Shown: positions 12,222-25,589, counted from the first letter of the stretch. The stretch is 64,000 nt of DNA from Lepidodermella squamata (GCA_047495785.1 JBLDXI010000043.1:186001-250000), one strand, 5' to 3'. Notes: a model not told the origin generated them from the letters alone. Numbers and translations: made by a program.

Positions 12222-13790
12222 CGTCTATGGAAAAGATCTAACACCCCAATTTTCCGATTGTTCAATTTGATATTCAAGTTTTAATAATTAAGTGGAGGTT
12301 TGCAATAACTATAAACTAACATAGAAAAATGCAGCTGGCTGTCTTTCCAAAGAGTGCAGCAAAGAGTGCGGCACATAACAACTTCTAGGCCACCTAACGC
12401 CTCAGTCGCCCATTCTAATTTCTTCTGTTTTCATAAATAAAAAAATGCGCAATAAAAGACTTTCGTAATTAATGATTTTCTGCTCAAAAATAATCTAAAA
12501 GCGGCTCTCTATCTAATGATAGCAGGTACATCTTGTGTTCTCTAAAAATGTAGAATAATTCGTTCCGAAGTCGCCCAAAAGTGCTGGATTGAAACATTAA
12601 AGAAAAAAATAATGAATATCGAACGGAAAAATTATTTATCATCGGGTAGAGAACATCATATTTTTTAAGAGAATATCCATTCCCAACGTGGATAAATTTA
12701 TTTTTCTGAAATAAAGAAAATTCCGGATGAGCGGAAGAACTGTGGCAATCTCCCCAAAAAATCTTAAATTGTCCTTTCGAATTCTTGACTATTTATTTAT
12801 TTATTCTAAATTCATAAATGGCCAAGAAATGTGAGATTGCCATTCTGAGAAGGATCTGAGATCCGAATATGCCTCGTTATCAAGGCTGATAAAATAAATT
12901 GAATATATGAGATGTGAACAGAAAAAGGAATTCAAGTGAAGAAAGAAATAAGCTAATGGGGTCGGTAAATGTTTGAAAAACTGGTAAATCAGCCTTTTTT
13001 AAACGCTCGTGCCCAGACACGTCGTTGCGACTTATTTTTCACGCCAGTAGTAAACAAGGTCCATTGATTTCCAAATTTAATCGTGCGTCGCAGAAAAGCT
13101 GACGGTGTTTCACGTAATCACGTGGCGTGAACAGCTGTCGATGGCAACTAGCAGTGCGTGGTTTTAGTTTATTTAAAAACAGCCTAGCTTTCGGACGATA
13201 GACAATAGATAGAGCGTGATAGCAGTGTGCGACCTACAGGGGGTGGGGGAGGGGGATCATCCCCTTCAGCTCGGCCGGGCCAGACAACAAAATGAGAATT
13301 TATCCAACTGTTTCGTTAATTAATTTTGAGAGGTTGTGGAGCACGTTTTAGACAAAAAATTCAAAATTTTCTCGCTTTGTTCGGTGTTTAGTATAGGATT
13401 CGATGAAAGAACAAAAATAAAGAGAAATTCAAGGTAAAATGTTGGATCTCACACATTTCTCCATATATAGAATTGCTCAAAGCCATCATAAATTGTCAGC
13501 AATTCATATGATCCTGATTCAGTTCACGATGATGTTTTGCGTCGTGCATCTCCAGCTACCTGCAAGCTAATTTATGACTATTTTATACTGGAAAATTCCG
13601 CTTAAGCCGAATCAATTCGTCACACAGAATTCAGCTATTTGGTACTCATTGTCGCTTCTTTCCCGCACCTGTGCCAATTAACGCCCCATGAAAAACCGGG
13701 CCATCGTCGTCGGTGATTATTGATCAGTGAATAACATAGATAAATAAAAAAGCTAGATCTGACACTCCTGTACTTTTCTTATATAATATT
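12222..13790. other. Intergenic, 5' of gene A
   Basis: AT-rich. No gene is supported. It holds an interspersed repeat at 12960-13190, with possibly related sequence near 13640-13740 that resembles 28830-28880. No TATA box stands out at gene A's start. Confidence 0.4.
12960..13190. repeat. Interspersed repeat family R1, copy
   Basis: Shares with 25590-25735 and 26140-26420 the string of blocks GCTCGTG, TTGCGACT, CCATTGATTTCCAAAT, ending here with cacgtggcgtgaacagc, which is also seen at 26315-26335 and 47865-47885. Diverged copies of one repeat. No coding sequence or clear ends are seen. Confidence 0.6.
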
Positions 13791-13792
13791 CC

Positions 13793-13975
13793 AGCACACC
13801 TATCCAGCACTAATCCAGCTCTCGTCCAGCACAGGTTACGACTGATGACCAGCTCACATCCAGCGCGACTATCCAGCACTCACTCGTCCAGCACGAAATC
13901 CAGCGCATGCTTTCCAGCACTAATCCGGCATTTGTACAGCACAGAATCAAGCGCTCATTATCCAGCGCTCTTGCG
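13793..13975. repeat. CCAGCAC-type degenerate tandem array
   Basis: About twelve irregularly spaced copies of TCCAGCAC or TCCAGCGC, roughly every 10-20 bases. A second array with copies in both orientations lies at 17748-17875. Confidence 0.6.
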
Positions 13976-15755
13976 CAATTAACCTGTTTCAAATATATCT
14001 TTGAATGGATTTTTCATATATAACGTTAACCAGAGGAAATCTGGCTGGATAAGCTAAACAAACAAGTGAAATTCAGATTCTTCAGACATTTTATTTCAAA
14101 GTTCATCGTCCACTCATTTTATACGCGTTTTCTTTTTTTATTGAATATGAATCTCAAAATTCAAAGCTCGAATGTGAACATCTTGTTCTTAACATTGGGT
14201 TTTTCATTGTTTTCATTAAATCAATCAATTTCTATCGCAGTTCGCAGATCTAGCGTTCGGCTTCGGTTCATAATGTATTGACTGCGAGCCAAAGGTCGCA
14301 TCGGCTGCAACCTGAAAATAAATAAAGCTCATTATATTTTCATGAAATTATTTCTGAAATATTTACCCAGTTTAAAGGCAGGATTAAGCGTTTCTACGCT
14401 CCACAGATGTTGTAACAATCATCTTTTTAAATAATTAAGTTGGCTAATAACTTAGTTCTCTGAAATACCTATAAAAGGCTGAAATAGCAAAATCAATTGC
14501 ACATTTTTAGAAGATCAGGGTGTATCGCGAACGTTCCCGTCCCAAATCAGTGCGACTCAAATTGGCAAAAAATACGCGCGTCCATTCATAATCCAGCGTT
14601 CGAATGGTATAGAGAAACAACTATTAAACGGCTTATAAGAGCCATATGAAAAGAGCCTATAGAAACACTCTATTCAAGAACATTTCAAGGTTGCAAAAAT
14701 AATTCGGCTTCATGAGGGCATAAAATAATTTCCGGATTCGATGAGCTTTTAAAAATACTTTCTAAATTATTGTTCAATTAAAATACATCTATATGAAAGA
14801 ATACTTCATAAATCGCGAGGCTAAAAATGACAACAAAAATCTGGTCATTATCCAAATATTAGCCGGATATGATGAATGGAGAAAAAAAGGTTAAGAGCCA
14901 GTATTTTTTACAGTGAACTGGCATGTGAGTTCTGGCTTTTTCGGGGAAAAAATTCGAATTAAACATATAGAATTGTCTTCGTGTTATGATTCCAACAGGT
15001 CAGATTCCGAACAAGAGAAAACAAAGATAAGGGTAATAAGATTTCATCCTGATTTTCTCAAACAAAATTGGGAAAATCTAGGTCGAGTTTGAGCTCGCGT
15101 TGCCACGCGCCAGGATTACAGATGTTGACGGCGATGAGTTCAAAAAGTTCAACTGGTTTAACGGGTTCAACGTATTAGCTGTTCACAAAAGGCCGTATGC
15201 TGTCGCGTGCCAATATCAGCTTGAAAAACAACATCTGGCGCCTGACGCTGAGAGCGCTTTCCTTATTTCGATTTGGGATTTTGTTGATAGGCGATTTCAA
15301 GTCCTAATTTTGAACCACATACCACATAAAAAAGCTGTAAAATGTTTAACTACGAGAACATCGCGAAAACTTTCCTGCTCTAAATTCTAAATTCAATTAT
15401 TTATTGTTCATTGATATCAATAGGGGAGACGAAAGATTTAGATTTAACATCTTCTTGAAATTTATTGATAAACCTCAGTTTTGGCCCTCCCCAATCTTCG
15501 TTCTGGGAATTTACAGGGGATTTTAAGGCACTTTCTTGAGCGGGAAAATTTTCTAAATTTGCTTACTTTCTTTTCTAAGTTTTCTAAATTTTTTCGTTGA
15601 AATATCTCGCAAATTTTGTCTCTAGTCCTCTAGTGTAATCTAAATATTCGCAATATTTCGAATTCGATAAATTCCAAGTCCTGTCAGATTCGAACTGTCC
15701 CCAAGCTGTCGCGGAATATTGTGATTTAATTGTGATTTGATTGTCGCGGAATTTA
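13976..15755. other. Gene-free, AT-rich stretch
   Basis: No coding sequence, RNA gene or repeat that I can support. Confidence 0.35.
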
Positions 15756-16331
15756 CCGTATTTCTCGAAAATATACACCGGGGTATATTTGTGATTGAAC
15801 CAACAATTTTATAGGGTTGTAATCGGGGTGGGGGATATTTTCGAGGTGCGGTATATTTATGATCCACTAACAAATCCACAGGACTAAGGTAAATACTGCT
15901 AACAACACGTTTTCGTTTTATTGGAGCGAAGCGTGAAAAATAAGGATGACTTATGCTTTTATTCATGTTTTATCAGTTAGGTCTAGTTCTATACGATCGG
16001 AACACGATATCAGCCATGAAATTAGTAACATTGAATACGTATTTCGAAAAGAATTGACTGTAAAATTCGAAATGATCCTCTCCCAACTTCGTTCTTTATC
16101 CCTCTATTGAGTTATCACTGATAACCTTAGGCCCAACCCGGCTAAGCCACCGGCTGATGTGGTGCTTATTTCGTTTTTATAGTAAATTGATACTGCGCTC
16201 TGATTTTTTTTTAAATAATATGGGGTAGAATTTCGAGGTGCGGTATATTTATGATCAAACAGTAACTTTTGTAGGGTTGTATTCGGGGTGAGGGATATTT
16301 TGGAGGTGCGGTATATTTTCGAGAAATACGG
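15756..16331. mobile_element. 576-base MITE with TA target duplication
   Basis: The ends are inverted: CCGTATTTCTCGAAAATATAC at the left matches the complement of 16311-16331. The flanks carry TA on both sides (15754-15755 and 16332-16333). Inside, the block aggtgcggtatatttatgatc occurs twice (near 15843 and 16234) in direct order. There is no coding capacity. The TA duplication fits a non-autonomous Tc1/mariner-type element. Confidence 0.65.
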
Positions 16332-17747
16332 TAATCGCGGATAAAACATGGAATGTTCAATCTGTATCGAAACAAGCACCCGGGTTGGGCAGATTTATCT
16401 CACAAGAAAATCGAAATTTCGTCAATTTTCTTGTTAAATAATCAGTAATTTTAATATAATAAAATTGATTAAATTGAAGTGAAATTGATGTCGGGTTTGG
16501 CGAAATTGTTGACATTTTGTGATATTTTGATGCCACTTTCAAGATTTATTAACGAGGAGTCGAATGATATAAAAAGGCGGTTGATATTCATCAGGGTTGC
16601 AGAGAAAATGGGTTCAACGTTTACAAGCGAAAAATGTCAAGTTTAATTGCGTTTTTAATCCCCTCACGCTATAAATTCCTATAACTTCTGCACATTCGAC
16701 GTCTAACAGGGCAATCTAAGGTGAGAAATCTCGCCAGATATTCGAATTTTTCGTTGAAATTAAGCTGGTGTCTCTTGAATAAGTTCAAGTCTGGGTCAAC
16801 TCTTTCAGTGCAACTCTGGCAACACTATGCGATTTGCTGGAAAATATAGGAAACTCGCCATACCCAACTTTTCACTTATTTCAGGTCATATGCATCTGCT
16901 CGTTGAATGGATGAAAAAATAAAGAATTACTCAGCTTCAGATATGCTTCTCCAGCCAATCTTCATCATCAAAATTACAAACAAAATCAGTGACGAGTGAC
17001 GAGAGTGAGTAATATTATGGGCGGGTTTCGTTGTTGGAATGCGTCGTTTTCAGATTGGTTTGATCAAAATTGTGTCTCGATTTGAAATCCAATGACAAGT
17101 TTTTATTTTCAGATTGTCCTTGAGGCGGTGTCTGATTGATTTTGACGTACACACGCGATCAAGCAGTTATGAGTTTATTTCAATATCAAGGGTGATTCAG
17201 GGCTCTAAAATATGAAAGGTATGAGCATGACTTGATCACGGCGCGGATCCCGAAAATTCACTCATCGATTTCCATGATTTAGCAGCTCGTGACGTTATAT
17301 TCACATTTTTGGAATCAGCAAGAAAATGCCTGGATAAGGGAAGCAGGTAGCGGCCTTCATTACACAACAGAAATGTCTCAAACAAAATGTGACCAAAAAT
17401 TGTAAATGTCCATTAAAAGATTGGACCTGTTTTTTGTTGCTTTCATATGCGATGTGATATCTTTTGTTGTTGAGTTCTCAACTTTGGGACACATGCTCGT
17501 AATAAATGAATTAATCAAAATATTCCTTGATTTTTTCAAGTAAAAAATGACTAAAATTTTGACGGGTGACTTTACGGGGAACGATGGGACGATGATCGAA
17601 GCAGGAAATCAACTGCGAAGTTCAAAGTCAGTAGAAAAAAGTGACATTTTTTGTTTCGCAGGATGTTAAGTGAGTTTACCGAGCACTCATCCAACACACT
17701 TGACCAATTCGCATGACTTCATCATCTACGAAAACTAGAATTAGCTG
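16332..17747. other. Gene-free stretch
   Basis: Contains a short copy of the TCATCAGG-core repeat at 16565-16640. Nothing else is recognised. Confidence 0.35.
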
Positions 17748-17875
17748 GATGCGTGCTGGATCTGTGCTGGATGAATAGTTTCTGCCAGCGAATGGTGGTG
17801 GACAGGTATCTCCACACTTTGTCCAGCACCATCCAGCGCCATCCTCCACCATCCAGCACTAGCCTGCACGAGTAC
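17748..17875. repeat. CCAGCAC-type array, partly inverted
   Basis: The first third carries GTGCTGGAT units and the last half carries ATCCAGCAC units, so the array could fold back on itself. The unit is the same as in the 13793-13975 array. Confidence 0.55.
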
Positions 17876-18486
17876 TGGAAGATATAGAATATTTATGTTT
17901 GCCAAAATGATTCATCAAGAGTTTTCTTGGTCGCGTGACTAGTTTTTCACTTGTCCATAGCTCTATAAGAGGTACGGCAAAATCAACGCACCTGACAAGT
18001 GATTCAGGGCTTCTATTTCAACCCAATTTATCTGAAATGACCTGTCCTCGAATTTCGACGGGAAAAATAGGGTACTGCGGTCCGACCTCCTGCTTGGCAG
18101 ATGGGCCGATGGGCCAAATTGACTCGACACGGCGAGCACGCGCGACAATATCGACGATATCGTGAGATACCTTATCTGGGAGTATATGAATTTGGTCGGG
18201 AGTATAAGAATTTTTCTTTGAAAAGCCCTTAATTTTGGCGAAAATCAAACTTTTATCACGACAGTTTATCGAAAGTTAAAAACGTTAAAGTCAAGTTTTC
18301 ACGATTTTGAATATAGTGATCATTGATTGCGCTTTTAGCCTTTTTCATCTACATGTGAGGCTTACGCTGGTCATTATCGTCATTAGCCGGTAAATGCTGA
18401 AATGCATAATGCAAAATATTTTCCTCAATTTTCACCAAAATCTAGATTTTAATTTCACGGTCGGGAGTACAGTTAGCAGAATACAC

Positions 18487-18832
18487 TTAGCAGCGATGAT
18501 GTTTCTTCCCTTTCTTAGGCTTCTTCGTATCGTGCGTTCTGCGGGTCGACGCCTCCATTTCACCGCTCGAATCACTAATACTTGACGAGGATGACAAGTA
18601 GCTTGATGACTCCGAAGACGATGTAGATGAAGATGACTTCTGATTACGTCTCAGTTGCTTCCGCATTAGCGAAGTTTATCTCAAAAGTTGCACTGGCGCT
18701 ATTGTCATCTACTATGTGCACGACAACGCGTCCCTCCATGCAAAACAACGTGAATTCTGCCAGATCTGGGAAAAGTTTCCTGATCTCTTCGACGAGAGTT
18801 GCGTTACCGATTTCAGCGTCGACCTTGTGAAA
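18487..18832 (-). other. Coding-like segment, product unknown
   Basis: The minus strand from about 18830 reads DAEIGNATLVEEIRKLFPDL, later FCMEGRVVVHIVDDNS and FEINFANAEATE, a normal-looking globular sequence of about 58 residues. The frame closes at 18644. A donor-like GTAATC lies at 18642-18647, so it may be an internal exon ending at 18648. In the next frame a Ser-rich, Lys-rich tail runs to a stop at 18487. Either a frameshift separates the two or they are unrelated. No family is recognised and no other exons were found. It may be the remains of a gene or of a mobile element. Confidence 0.3.
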
Positions 18833-19108
18833 TCGGGCAGGTTTACATGGGGCAATTAAAACAACCCAGCGTTACGACATGACAAGACTGGCTTAAAAAT
18901 CACCTAAACAGTTATAGCATATAATGAAATTTATTTCTGATGGTAAGAAGAGACGAGTTAAGGAGCTCGTCACTAGGTGCAAGCTGAGCCACCTGAGCCA
19001 TTGCCACATACAGATTTGGCTACTGCTTTTTCATTCATTTTTGCCTTCAAATAAAAATTAATGTTGATATTATATAATATACGGAAGACAAGAAGGGTAT
19101 ATGGGTTT

Positions 19109-19150
19109 ATAATCGCCTTATAATCGGGTTTATAATCGTTTATAATCGCT
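19109..19150. repeat. TTATAATCG short tandem repeat
   Basis: Four imperfect copies of TTATAATCG(GG/TT) in a row. Confidence 0.6.
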
Positions 19151-19230
19151 GCGCCTCATGCCGAAATATAAGCCTGAAATATAAGGAAATATAAGCCCTG
19201 TTGCTGCTTGAAAGCTGGTCCCGCGACATC

Positions 19231-19326
19231 CTGGACGAATTCTGCTCAATTTTCGCGAAATTCTGGACGAGTTCTGCTCAATATTCGCGAAATTCTGGAC
19301 GAGTTCTGCCCGATTTTCACGAGCTC
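19231..19326. repeat. 32-base tandem repeat, three units
   Basis: Units at 19231, 19263 and 19295 start with ctggacgaattctgc or a close variant. The first two agree closely and the third is more diverged. A related fragment lies near 19390. Confidence 0.75.
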
Positions 19327-20054
19327 ATGGCCAAGTGCTGTTCGATGGGGTGAATCCTGCCCGATTTGATACCGGTATCGCGCTTTTTCTTCCGGAGTTC
19401 TGCCCAATTTTCATCCCATTTTTGTGATTTTTCAATAAAATCGTTTTGAAGTGTTGCTTGAACTTTTTCGGGTTTCTCTTGTGTGTTTGACAAGTGGGGT
19501 TTTTGGTGATATTTTCTGGACAAGCGGGCATTTTTTGATATAAAAATATCAAAAAAGCCTGCCTGTTTAGAAAATATCAAAAAATCCCTGCTTGGAAGAA
19601 GGTTTTATGAGTTTATAATTCGGCCATTTAGAAGGCATATTTTACGATACGATCCGGATAATTAAGCACATTTTCGTTCCAAATAAATTGATGATTCAGT
19701 TTTTTAATAAATTTTCGATATCAGATATTTAAACAATTTTTGCGCGTAGCATTTTCGCCGCACCTTTGTAATCAACGCCGCGTCGTAGTTGTGTCGCAGT
19801 ATTAGTTGCGCCGTACTAATTGTATTCTTGTCAAATCGTTTTCTAGTAACACATGAACGGAGTAGGTTCGTTGCCCTCTGATCAGATCGGGCTGAAAATA
19901 CCGGAATTCACAGTCGATTGCATATGATAATCCACATATAAACGCCCGGTAAATACTGCTTCATTTATTTCATGTACCGCACAGAAACTTGACTCATCAT
20001 AAGCGACAAACGCATTTCACTTTGAAGTTCTCCAGTATAGAGTATATAGCATGT
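19327..20054. other. Gene-free stretch with one family relic
   Basis: Near 19800-19885 the minus strand resembles the last exon of C' (32716-32799): both share a cctactc..ccgttca.gtgttac block. This looks like a further decayed piece downstream of gene B. Nothing else is supported. Confidence 0.35.
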
Positions 20055-23000
20055 TTAAATTTTTCTGTCGATGCAGCTATTCATATTTCTCTCGAAGTAT
20101 TTGAACACGTTGAAAACTTGCATCTATAAAAACAACTCTCAGATAGAAGAATGGGCTTCGCTATGTTTGCTTACCAGCATCTCGTCATTGGCGCACTTTC
20201 CGTCGCATCTGTAGCCAGTCGTCTTTGAGTAGCACAGTCGAGCATTCTGGGAAAATAATATGGTTAGAACAGTCACTTGTTTCTGAGCACTCACCCCAAT
20301 GAGACAATTGTCCTTCGTGATAGGAAAGATACTTAGCAGAGTCCTGTCACTGACGGAGCAGGCTTGATGGCATCCTGTGAATCGCCCAGTCGATTTTGAA
20401 GCACAGCGGAAGATAACCTTCTCAGCAGGAGCTGAAACAGTAGTAAACAGTATTAACGGCTAGTCGATTAACCCTGATTCGAGGCATTATCTGGCACGTT
20501 ACCGCAAGATTCAGAATAATTCGCAGCCCTGTTTTTTACCATCAATTTCGGGTTATCTACCATCAAATTAGAGCTCATTCGCCAACAAAACTAAAACCGT
20601 CATCAATCCAGGTACTTAGGCAACCAAAATGAATTATCTTTCTAAAAAATCCGAAAATACCCGCTGATTTAGGGGAAGTTGTTGGAGATGTATCCTTATG
20701 GCGTGCTATATCGTTAGCGCAGACGAATTAGAGCCTTTCCATGTCAGAGTAGAGAGGAAGTAAATGAAAATAGGAAAAAATATATGCCTTTTGACTTGAA
20801 TAAGAAATGGAACCTCGATGTTTCAATTCGATACTTATCATACGAAATGTTAAGGCTGCGAAATGGTGAGGTGGATCATTTATGTACTTACGCGACAGTG
20901 GTGTGAAAGGGGTGATCGTTATGTTGCACGTCTCAGTCTTCGTACGCGCCGCATCGATATAGCAGTAAGGCCCGGTCGGTCGCGATTCAGGGTTGCGGCA
21001 GTAATTGCTGTGATTGGCATTGAGGCCTTTCGGGAACTTGAGCATCTCGAGGTAGTCTTGAATTAAGTCGAGCTTGGGCCACGGCTGGCAAGTAGCTCCT
21101 GATTGGGTCTTAGAAACAGAGCCTTCATAGTCGTAGCCACTTGGGGTCAGTCTCAGCTCGGCTCTGTTGTCACTGGGGCAGCTTGATCGAGCAATCAATC
21201 GGAACCCTTTGCCCGGGGTCGGAGAATTCGATTTGAAGTGAACGATTGACACATTAGTAGAGCTCTCGTAGACCTTTCCCGCAGTTGCGCCGTAAGAGCA
21301 GTAACGGAAATAAGGCAGGGTGCCGTCGACTGGATCACGAAATTCCACGTAATCGAAACACGATTCGCTCCGACCATCGGGACCACTTCGAACTGGAAAA
21401 ATTGTTCATTGAGACGAGAAATGAGACGAGAATTTCAAGGGCTAACCTGTTCCTTGAGTCAAATCAGGTCTTCCGTCGAAGCCGAACAAAGTACCAGGCT
21501 AGAGTTTAAATGATGGCGGAAGCTGAATTGGTAAAACGATAAAATTACCTGAGAGCTTATAACCCACCACGTGCAACTGCTATAGGCGACATAACGATTC
21601 GGGTAGTTGGGTGATGTTATTTCAACAGAGGTACATGGTGCCAAATTGATGACTCCGCCGCAAGTCTCGTTGCCAAATGGCGGTTGCTGCTCGCAGGTTG
21701 GGCCGCCGAAGCCAGGTGGGCATTTGCAGTCTCCATCGCAGTTTCTTGAATCTTGATATCCGCCAAATTTGCAGTTGAGATTAGGGTCGAAACACTTATA
21801 CGCTAAAAAAAGAGGATATGTTTTTACCTTGATTTCTTCAAATTTGTTCCTGTAAATAATCCCATTCATGTACTCTCACTCAGCTGTTTCAGCGATTTAA
21901 CTATTCATTATTAGTGCTCCCTCGTTAGTGGTACCCTCCTTAAAAGAACTCCCTCGCATTTAGACCGTAATTTTGTTACCCTCAAAAAAATCAGTTTCAT
22001 CATGTGTAAAAATCACGTTGAAAGCGTTGAAATAAGCAAAATAAAGCTAATCCTTGTTATTAAACGATCGAGTAACTACCATCAATTGCCATCATTTACC
22101 GTTCGCGCTTACTTAATACCGCAAAATTTGAGTTTAAAATTGTGTCTCAGAGACTTTTCAACAGCGTCCATAAAAATTCCACACAAAAATAAAGACAGCA
22201 CTCGTTTGAGTTAAATTAAAAAAATGCAAAAACCAAAGTAATTAACATCGATAATTAGGAAGTAGGTCGTGTAAATGCAGCGTAAATCGAACCTGGACAG
22301 GCGTAATTCTGATTGATCGCCACGAAATCGTTGAACGAGGAGAATGGTGAATTCATTGCGCCAACGTAGCGCCAATCTTTCGGCGGACAAGGACCGCCCG
22401 CCGCGAGTGGGTGCAACATAGTCGCTGAGCCGTAGTCAAACATCACGCCGAAACTTTTACCTTCAGAGAATAATTCCCCCCTGAATAAGAAAATCTGGGC
22501 AGGTGCGAAGTTTTGAAATTTTAGTTGTTGCTCACGTCTGATCTGGCATGTCGAGATAGATATTGCGGTCGAATCTTAGATGTTGGGGTATCTAGCACAA
22601 ATTATATCTCAAATCTCAAATCAAAATCATATCGTTCATGAGACGTACTATAGGACGCCGCGGCTTCTAAGCTCCTATTACAAGACCCCTCGGTTGCCAC
22701 CCGCCGTGAAAAATAATTTTGTGATTACGATTTAATTTTTAGTGCAGTAATTTCGGATTTCGGAATTAATTTTATTTTAATTTTCAATGTCAATAATTGA
22801 AAACTGCTGAGAATTCATTTACAGCAAAATATCGGTGTAAAGATTAGTTGATCTCGTTGAAACAAAGAGCTTACGACGATTGCAAAATGTGTAATGAGAT
22901 AATTCATTGGTCAAATCAGACTTCAGACCTCATTGAAAATATCACGCTATATTTCTGATTTTCTGCGAGCCGCGGCGTCCTATAGTACGTCTCATGATTT

Positions 23001-23748
23001 CATTAGCGTCTTTGAATCACTCGAATTTACGGTTGTTGGCGTGTATGAAGTTTTAGGGTGACAAGAAAAAGAATTTTGCATCTGCATTCATTATTCAAAA
23101 CGCCGTCTTTTACTTGTTACCCTTCACCTTTAATGAATACACACCAGCATAAATTCGATTTATTCAACGAAGCTAACGATATGCATCTGATGAAGACTCA
23201 CCAACGTTGCGACGCTTGCCACTGCTCGATGGATTGTCTGGATATTTCACCAAATAGTTTCACCACTCAGGTTGTTTACAGGGAAAAGCGCAATACCTCT
23301 ATGTTGATCGAATATAGCTTATCCTGCACCGAATATGACTCACTGAAAAGAGAAAACAACATGAAGAAAATTCGAGGTACTACTAATTACTTGAAGCCGA
23401 TTTCTTTGAACGTGGCACTTAGTTCTTCCTCATTGCCTCCTTCTACAACTGCGTAATCGATACACGTTTCTCGCTTGTAAGTTTCCAAGACAACAATTGT
23501 GCGGTTCTTGAAGGCGTCACCTGAGAACAAAAGAAAATATTCACATTTCGTTAGGCAATTAATATAATGATTACTTGGATTCGCATAGAACTTGTAGTTC
23601 TTCTGCGCGCTCTCGATTCCCATCAATGAAAACTGAAAAAGGGTAAAAGACGACAAATATCAGAAATTGGCAAAGACTTGATGCAACTCACCGCTACAAC
23701 TATGACAACTGTGAAGATTCTGTTGATTGATACTGAAGATTTACCCAT
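20055..23748 (-). CDS. Gene B: secreted astacin-like pseudoprotease, EGF-CUB-kringle
   Basis: Thirteen exons (23748-23692, 23632-23575, 23520-23391, 23342-23297, 23237-23202, 22591-22536, 22480-22293, 21802-21549, 21498-21447, 21392-20892, 20431-20295, 20246-20175, 20123-20055) join to 551 residues. Start MGKSSVSINRIFTVVIVVA is a signal peptide. The astacin-like part shows ETCIDYA, HLRFDRNIY, FDYGSATM and ends at a Cys (NQNYAC). The zinc motif reads HRAVASVATLI, so it cannot bind zinc in the astacin way. EGF, CUB, kringle and the C-terminal Cys-rich module follow as in A. Exon lengths 58, 130, 36, 188, 52, 137, 72 and 69 are the same as in A. The 610-base intron between exons 5 and 6 holds a MITE. 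The gene ends two frames away from A's extra reading frame and has its own TAA at 20055. Confidence 0.85.
22636..22997. mobile_element. 362-base inverted-repeat element in gene B intron
   Basis: Left end TCATGAGACGTACTATAGGA continues to GCCGCGGCT. The right end is its complement, matching 30 of 31 bases. It lies wholly in the intron between exons 5 and 6. Gene A's intron carries a short related stretch near 10924. No target-site duplication is recognised. Confidence 0.65.
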
Positions 23749-23765
23749 CCTGCTTTATTTTCGCA

Positions 23766-23776
23766 AATTATAAATA
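23766..23776 (-). promoter_or_regulatory. Possible TATA box of gene B
   Basis: CTATTTATAATTT reads on the minus strand about 20-30 bases before the start codon. This is a sequence resemblance only; the position is close to the ATG for a normal leader. Confidence 0.25.
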
Positions 23777-25344
23777 GTTACAAAAAAAATTGCTAAACAT
23801 AAAATAAAAAATAAAAAATCGCTTAGAGGAAACTGCGTTCATGCAGATATTCTCGGCTTGGATGCTGAATCACTATTTTACTGAATTTTACGAACAAAGC
23901 AAGAAGATAGCAGCCTGATGATTGATTCATTTTCAATGTAAATCATAAATCATATGAGATTTGTCCTAAGGCTAAATGGTATTTTATGCTATTTTTGTTG
24001 TATTTTGTGGTATTTTCAGTTGTGAAATCTTAAAACCGATCGATAGGGCCAATTGCTAATTGCATTTTGGAGAACAATGAGTTTAAACCTTCCAAGCGAT
24101 TCCGGCCCTATCACTATCTTCATAGTCATTATCCAAGAAAAGGCTGACGAATAATCATAATACGTATAAGTAGGGCAACCTTAATAATGATTTTCAGGCG
24201 GCGAATTTTAACATGGGCGCTACTTATTCCGTTGTAGCGCGGCGTTGCGTGAACGTCGTCGCCGATTGCGCAACCACCGCGCACTTTTGGGCGACAGTTT
24301 TATCTATCAGAATTTACAGACCTTCGATCTTCGGCTCAATTCCGGACCCGTGTCAAAAGAACAGCCAGGCAATTTTCCCTACGACGCATCGTTGACCCGA
24401 AAAAAGGGATTTGGACAGACCAGGATTTGGATCCAGATATCGGATTTTGGCAATTAAAGTGTTCAAGGATTTCTCTTGAATATCGCGTAGGTTTTTATAC
24501 CGAGGAATTATTCAGACAATCCTCTTTCGATTGAATATGGGTTTCTCGAGTGAAAAATTAATAGCTTACCTCTTACCTGATGATACTTAATAATGGTAGC
24601 TTGAGAATTGTCATGAAAAAGCTTTAATGAACGAAGATATTTATTAGCAAATGCTTGAGGTCATCGGTGAGTCCTTAATCAAATTTGACTTTGTTGCTAC
24701 ATATCATTTCTCTGTGTTTGAAGTTATCCACTTTCGCATGCGATAATTGCCAGCCTTAAAAATAAATAAATAAGCAGGAAAAAGTTGTACGCGCACGGAT
24801 TGAGAGCACGCGTACTTGCTTCCAATAGTCTATTAATTTAAGACGCGGCGTGCAGCTTTTTCCTTCCAATTTTTCTCGCGATAACACCATATTCAATCGA
24901 TAAGGAATTGTCTCACCTTCATTTTGGTACGCAAACCCACTCGATCTTCGATAACAGCTCTTTGACATCAGCGCACGCGGCCCTGAAATCTACAAAAATC
25001 TCGAGTAGAGGGAATGAGGATATCGTACCGAATTTATAGGAACTGTGTGAAAAGGGGTGGAAATCGCCCCTCCGCCCAGCTGATTTCAGGCAATTTCTCG
25101 AGTCCCTAATGGGTGTAAAACTCAAGCTTCAAATTCAAATCAAATTCAAGGAGAAAACATCAGGGAAATGCCAGGTGATTAGTTTTTGGTTTATATGAAA
25201 GAAAAACGGGGTTCCCAAAGCGAAGACAATTTTCTCCGCATGAAAATGGTGATTGGGGAAGCGCAAGGGCCCAAAAACGAGCTTTGTAGAAACCCGAAAT
25301 TCCAACTACTCCAACCCAAACCTTAATCCTCCACCTTAACCAAA

Positions 25345-25390
25345 CCCTAAATCTAACCCTAACCCTAACCCAAACGCTGGCACCCCTAAC
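25345..25390. repeat. Telomere-like CCCTAA tract
   Basis: About three exact and several imperfect CTAACC units. Too short and too isolated to be a chromosome end. Confidence 0.5.
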
Positions 25391-25589
25391 CCCAATTTGT
25401 ATTCACAAATAGCTCTCTAAATAAATCACGTACAAGAAAGCGATACTCATAGACGAATTAAGCTGACAATTCATCAGCGAGAAATTTTGCCAATGAAAAT
25501 CAAATCGCCTACTGTTGATTAGTGAATAGTGCGGGAAAATAAAAATGCAATTCATTCAAAAATACGAGAATGAGTTGGTTCAATTTTCG

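Noticed and set aside
25345-25390. Chromosome end from CCCTAA units
   Set aside because: Only a few units, imperfect, with ordinary sequence on both sides.
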